A stretch of 64,000 bases of DNA from Sphingomonas populi. GTDB taxonomy: Bacteria; Pseudomonadota; Alphaproteobacteria; Sphingomonadales; Sphingomonadaceae. The first letter of the stretch is position 1. Each line of letters begins with the position of its first letter. This document shows positions 62,741-64,000 of this stretch, one piece after another. The stretch spans positions 62,001 to 126,000 of the forward strand of contig NZ_SGIS01000004.1 in the NCBI RefSeq assembly GCF_004208535.1, given 5' to 3'. The notes beneath the pieces are model-generated. The model was given only the letters and a program-made list of their open reading frames with translations, made no database searches and was not told the origin of the DNA. Position numbers and translations under genes: made by a program.

Positions 62741-64000
62741 GGCTTGCCCTTCAACTCCGCCCACCATGCCATCCGCTCGGCGATACGCTTTTCCAGGCCG
62801 CGATCGGTCGGCGTGTAGAAGGTCTGCGGCGCCATCTCCTCGGGCCAGTAGTTCGATCCCGAATAGCCGGCGTCGGTATCGTGATCGTAGGCGTAATCCT
62901 TGCCGTAGCCGATGTCCTTCATCAGCTTGGTCGGCGCGTTGAGGATGTTCTGGGGCGGCATCAGCGAGCCGGTCTCCTTCGCCACCCGCCACGCCGCCTT
63001 CTGCGCGGTGTAGGCCGCGTTGGATTTGGGCGCGGTTGCGCAATACAGGCACGCCTGCGCGATCGCGAGTTCGCCCTCCGGGCTGCCGAGGAACTCATAC
63101 GAATCCTTGGCGGCGAGGCACACCACCAGCGCATTCGAATCGGCGAGGCCGATATCCTCCGAGGCGAAGCGCACGATCCGCCGCAGCACGTACAGCGGCT
63201 CCTCGCCGGCGGTGAGCATCCGCGCGAGATAATAGAGCGCCGCCTGCGGATCGCTCCCGCGCAACGATTTATGCAGCGCGGAGATGAGGTTGTAATGCCC
63301 CTCGCGATCCTTGTCGTAGACAGCGACGCGGCGTTGCAGGAACGCCGACAGCCCGGCCGCGTCCAGCGGTTCGGGCAGATCGACCGAGAACAGGGTCTCC
63401 GCCTGGTTGAGCAGGAACCGCCCGTCGCCATCGGCGCTGGCGACGATCGCCTCGCGCGCGTCCGGGGTGAGGGGCAGGGGCCGTTCCTCCAGCGCTTCGC
63501 CACGCGACAGCAAGAGTTCGAGCGCGGCGGCGTCGAGCCGGCGCAGGATCAGCACCTGCGCGCGACTGAGCAACGCGGCGTTGAGCTCGAACGACGGATT
63601 CTCGGTGGTCGCGCCGACCAAAGTGACCGTGCCGTCCTCGACATAAGGCAGGAAGCCGTCCTGCTGCGCGCGGTTGAAGCGGTGGATCTCGTCCACGAAC
63701 AACAGCGTGCGTTTGCCGATCCGGGCATGCTCGCGCGCCTCGGCGAACGCCTTCTTGAGATCGGCCACGCCCGAGAACACCGCCGAGATCGCGACGAAGC
63801 GTAAGCCCACCGCATCGGCGAGCAGCCGCGCGATCGTCGTCTTGCCGGTGCCGGGCGGCCCCCACAGGATCATCGACGAGAGCCGCCCCGCCGCCACCAT
63901 CCGCCCGATCGCGCCCTCGGGGCCGGTCAGGTGATCCTGCCCGACGACATCCGCCAGCCGCTGCGGGCGCAGCCGGTCGGCGAGCGGCGCGGTGTCGGGC
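62737..64000 (-). CDS. rarA: Replication-associated recombination protein A, N-terminus cut by window edge
   Basis: The frame is open to the right edge (the visible part begins PDTAPLADRLRPQRLADVVGQ). An AAA+ ATPase: Walker A WGPPGTGKT, Walker B LLFVDEIHRF, sensor 1 GATTENPSFE, and the MgsA C-terminal domain (SDPQAALYYLARML, YKKDY-like GYGKDYAYDHD). It acts at stalled replication forks. About ten N-terminal residues lie beyond the edge. Confidence 0.95.
   Translation of the reverse strand, partial: PDTAPLADRLRPQRLADVVGQDHLTGPEGAIGRMVAAGRLSSMILWGPPGTGKTTIARLLADAVGLRFVAISAVFSGVADLKKAFAEAREHARIGKRTLLFVDEIHRFNRAQQDGFLPYVEDGTVTLVGATTENPSFELNAALLSRAQVLILRRLDAAALELLLSRGEALEERPLPLTPDAREAIVASADGDGRFLLNQAETLFSVDLPEPLDAAGLSAFLQRRVAVYDKDREGHYNLISALHKSLRGSDPQAALYYLARMLTAGEEPLYVLRRIVRFASEDIGLADSNALVVCLAAKDSYEFLGSPEGELAIAQACLYCATAPKSNAAYTAQKAAWRVAKETGSLMPPQNILNAPTKLMKDIGYGKDYAYDHDTDAGYSGSNYWPEEMAPQTFYTPTDRGLEKRIAERMAWWAELKGKP

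Noticed and set aside
1..64000. CRISPR array, rRNA operon, insertion sequence
   Set aside because: I saw no regularly spaced direct repeats, no rRNA sequence and no transposase motifs anywhere in the window.

Overview
The window is GC-rich alphaproteobacterial chromosome, most consistent with the family Sphingomonadaceae (a Sphingomonas-like genome). The basis is the combination of a split atpI-atpB-atpE-atpF'-atpF operon, a surA/lptD/pdxA/rsmA block, an HPr-rel-A type kinase cassette, and abundant GC-rich intergenic palindromes of the kind common in sphingomonads. No sequence search was run, so the taxonomy is inference. Nearly all of the window is core genome. Only short stretches look accessory: about 1.85-3.6 kb (a lower-GC orphan gene plus a PIN-domain toxin pair) and 26.5-27.3 kb (a second toxin-antitoxin pair).

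Layout. 0-3.7 kb: the tail of an HWE-type sensor kinase, a PhnA-domain protein, an Ala-rich HTH protein, a low-GC orphan with cysteine-rich repeats, and an antitoxin/PIN toxin pair. 3.7-11 kb: lepA, a CsgG-like secreted protein, a peroxiredoxin, tRNA-Pro(CGG), and a 1124-residue protein that joins a GH18-like domain, a NodB deacetylase and a GT2 synthase. 11-13.4 kb: molybdate transport genes modA, modB and modC, with modC split by a frameshift. 13.4-21.3 kb: a complete phosphate regulon on the minus strand, phoR-pstS-pstC-pstA-pstB-phoU-phoB, with a tandem Pho box inside the end of phoR. 21.4-24 kb: a four-gene cassette of Tat-leader protein, PqqD-like protein, HprK-like kinase and nucleotidyltransferase. 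24-29 kb: vanZ-like gene, gph, glmU, a toxin-antitoxin pair and glmS (amino-sugar supply). 29-34 kb: envelope and stress proteins, a copper chaperone, dnaK and dnaJ. 34-36.6 kb: a low-GC intergenic region with a perfect 24-bp palindrome and a 26-codon ORF, then purB and an EF-hand protein. 36.7-43 kb: a retropepsin/TPR protein, radC and the ydbH-ynbE-ydbL envelope lipid-transport trio. 43-46 kb: the Fo genes of ATP synthase behind a promoter and a terminator-like hairpin. 46-50.3 kb: GST, argJ, a GT2 glycosyltransferase and a small hypothetical gene. 50.3-58.8 kb: secA, then minus-strand lptD-surA-pdxA-rsmA (outer-membrane biogenesis coupled to rRNA methylation). 58.9-64 kb: pepA, holC, ndk, then minus-strand rarA-mmcQ-like-orphan, coupled by stop/start overlaps.

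The most interesting candidates are the HPr-rel-A cassette (21483-24036), which contains the same tailoring families seen in lasso-peptide clusters but no recognisable cyclase or protease; the low-GC orphan at 1898-2740; the palindrome plus micro-ORF at 34226-34424; and the hairpin leader ahead of atpI. Palindromic intergenic repeats fall into at least four sequence families, described separately.
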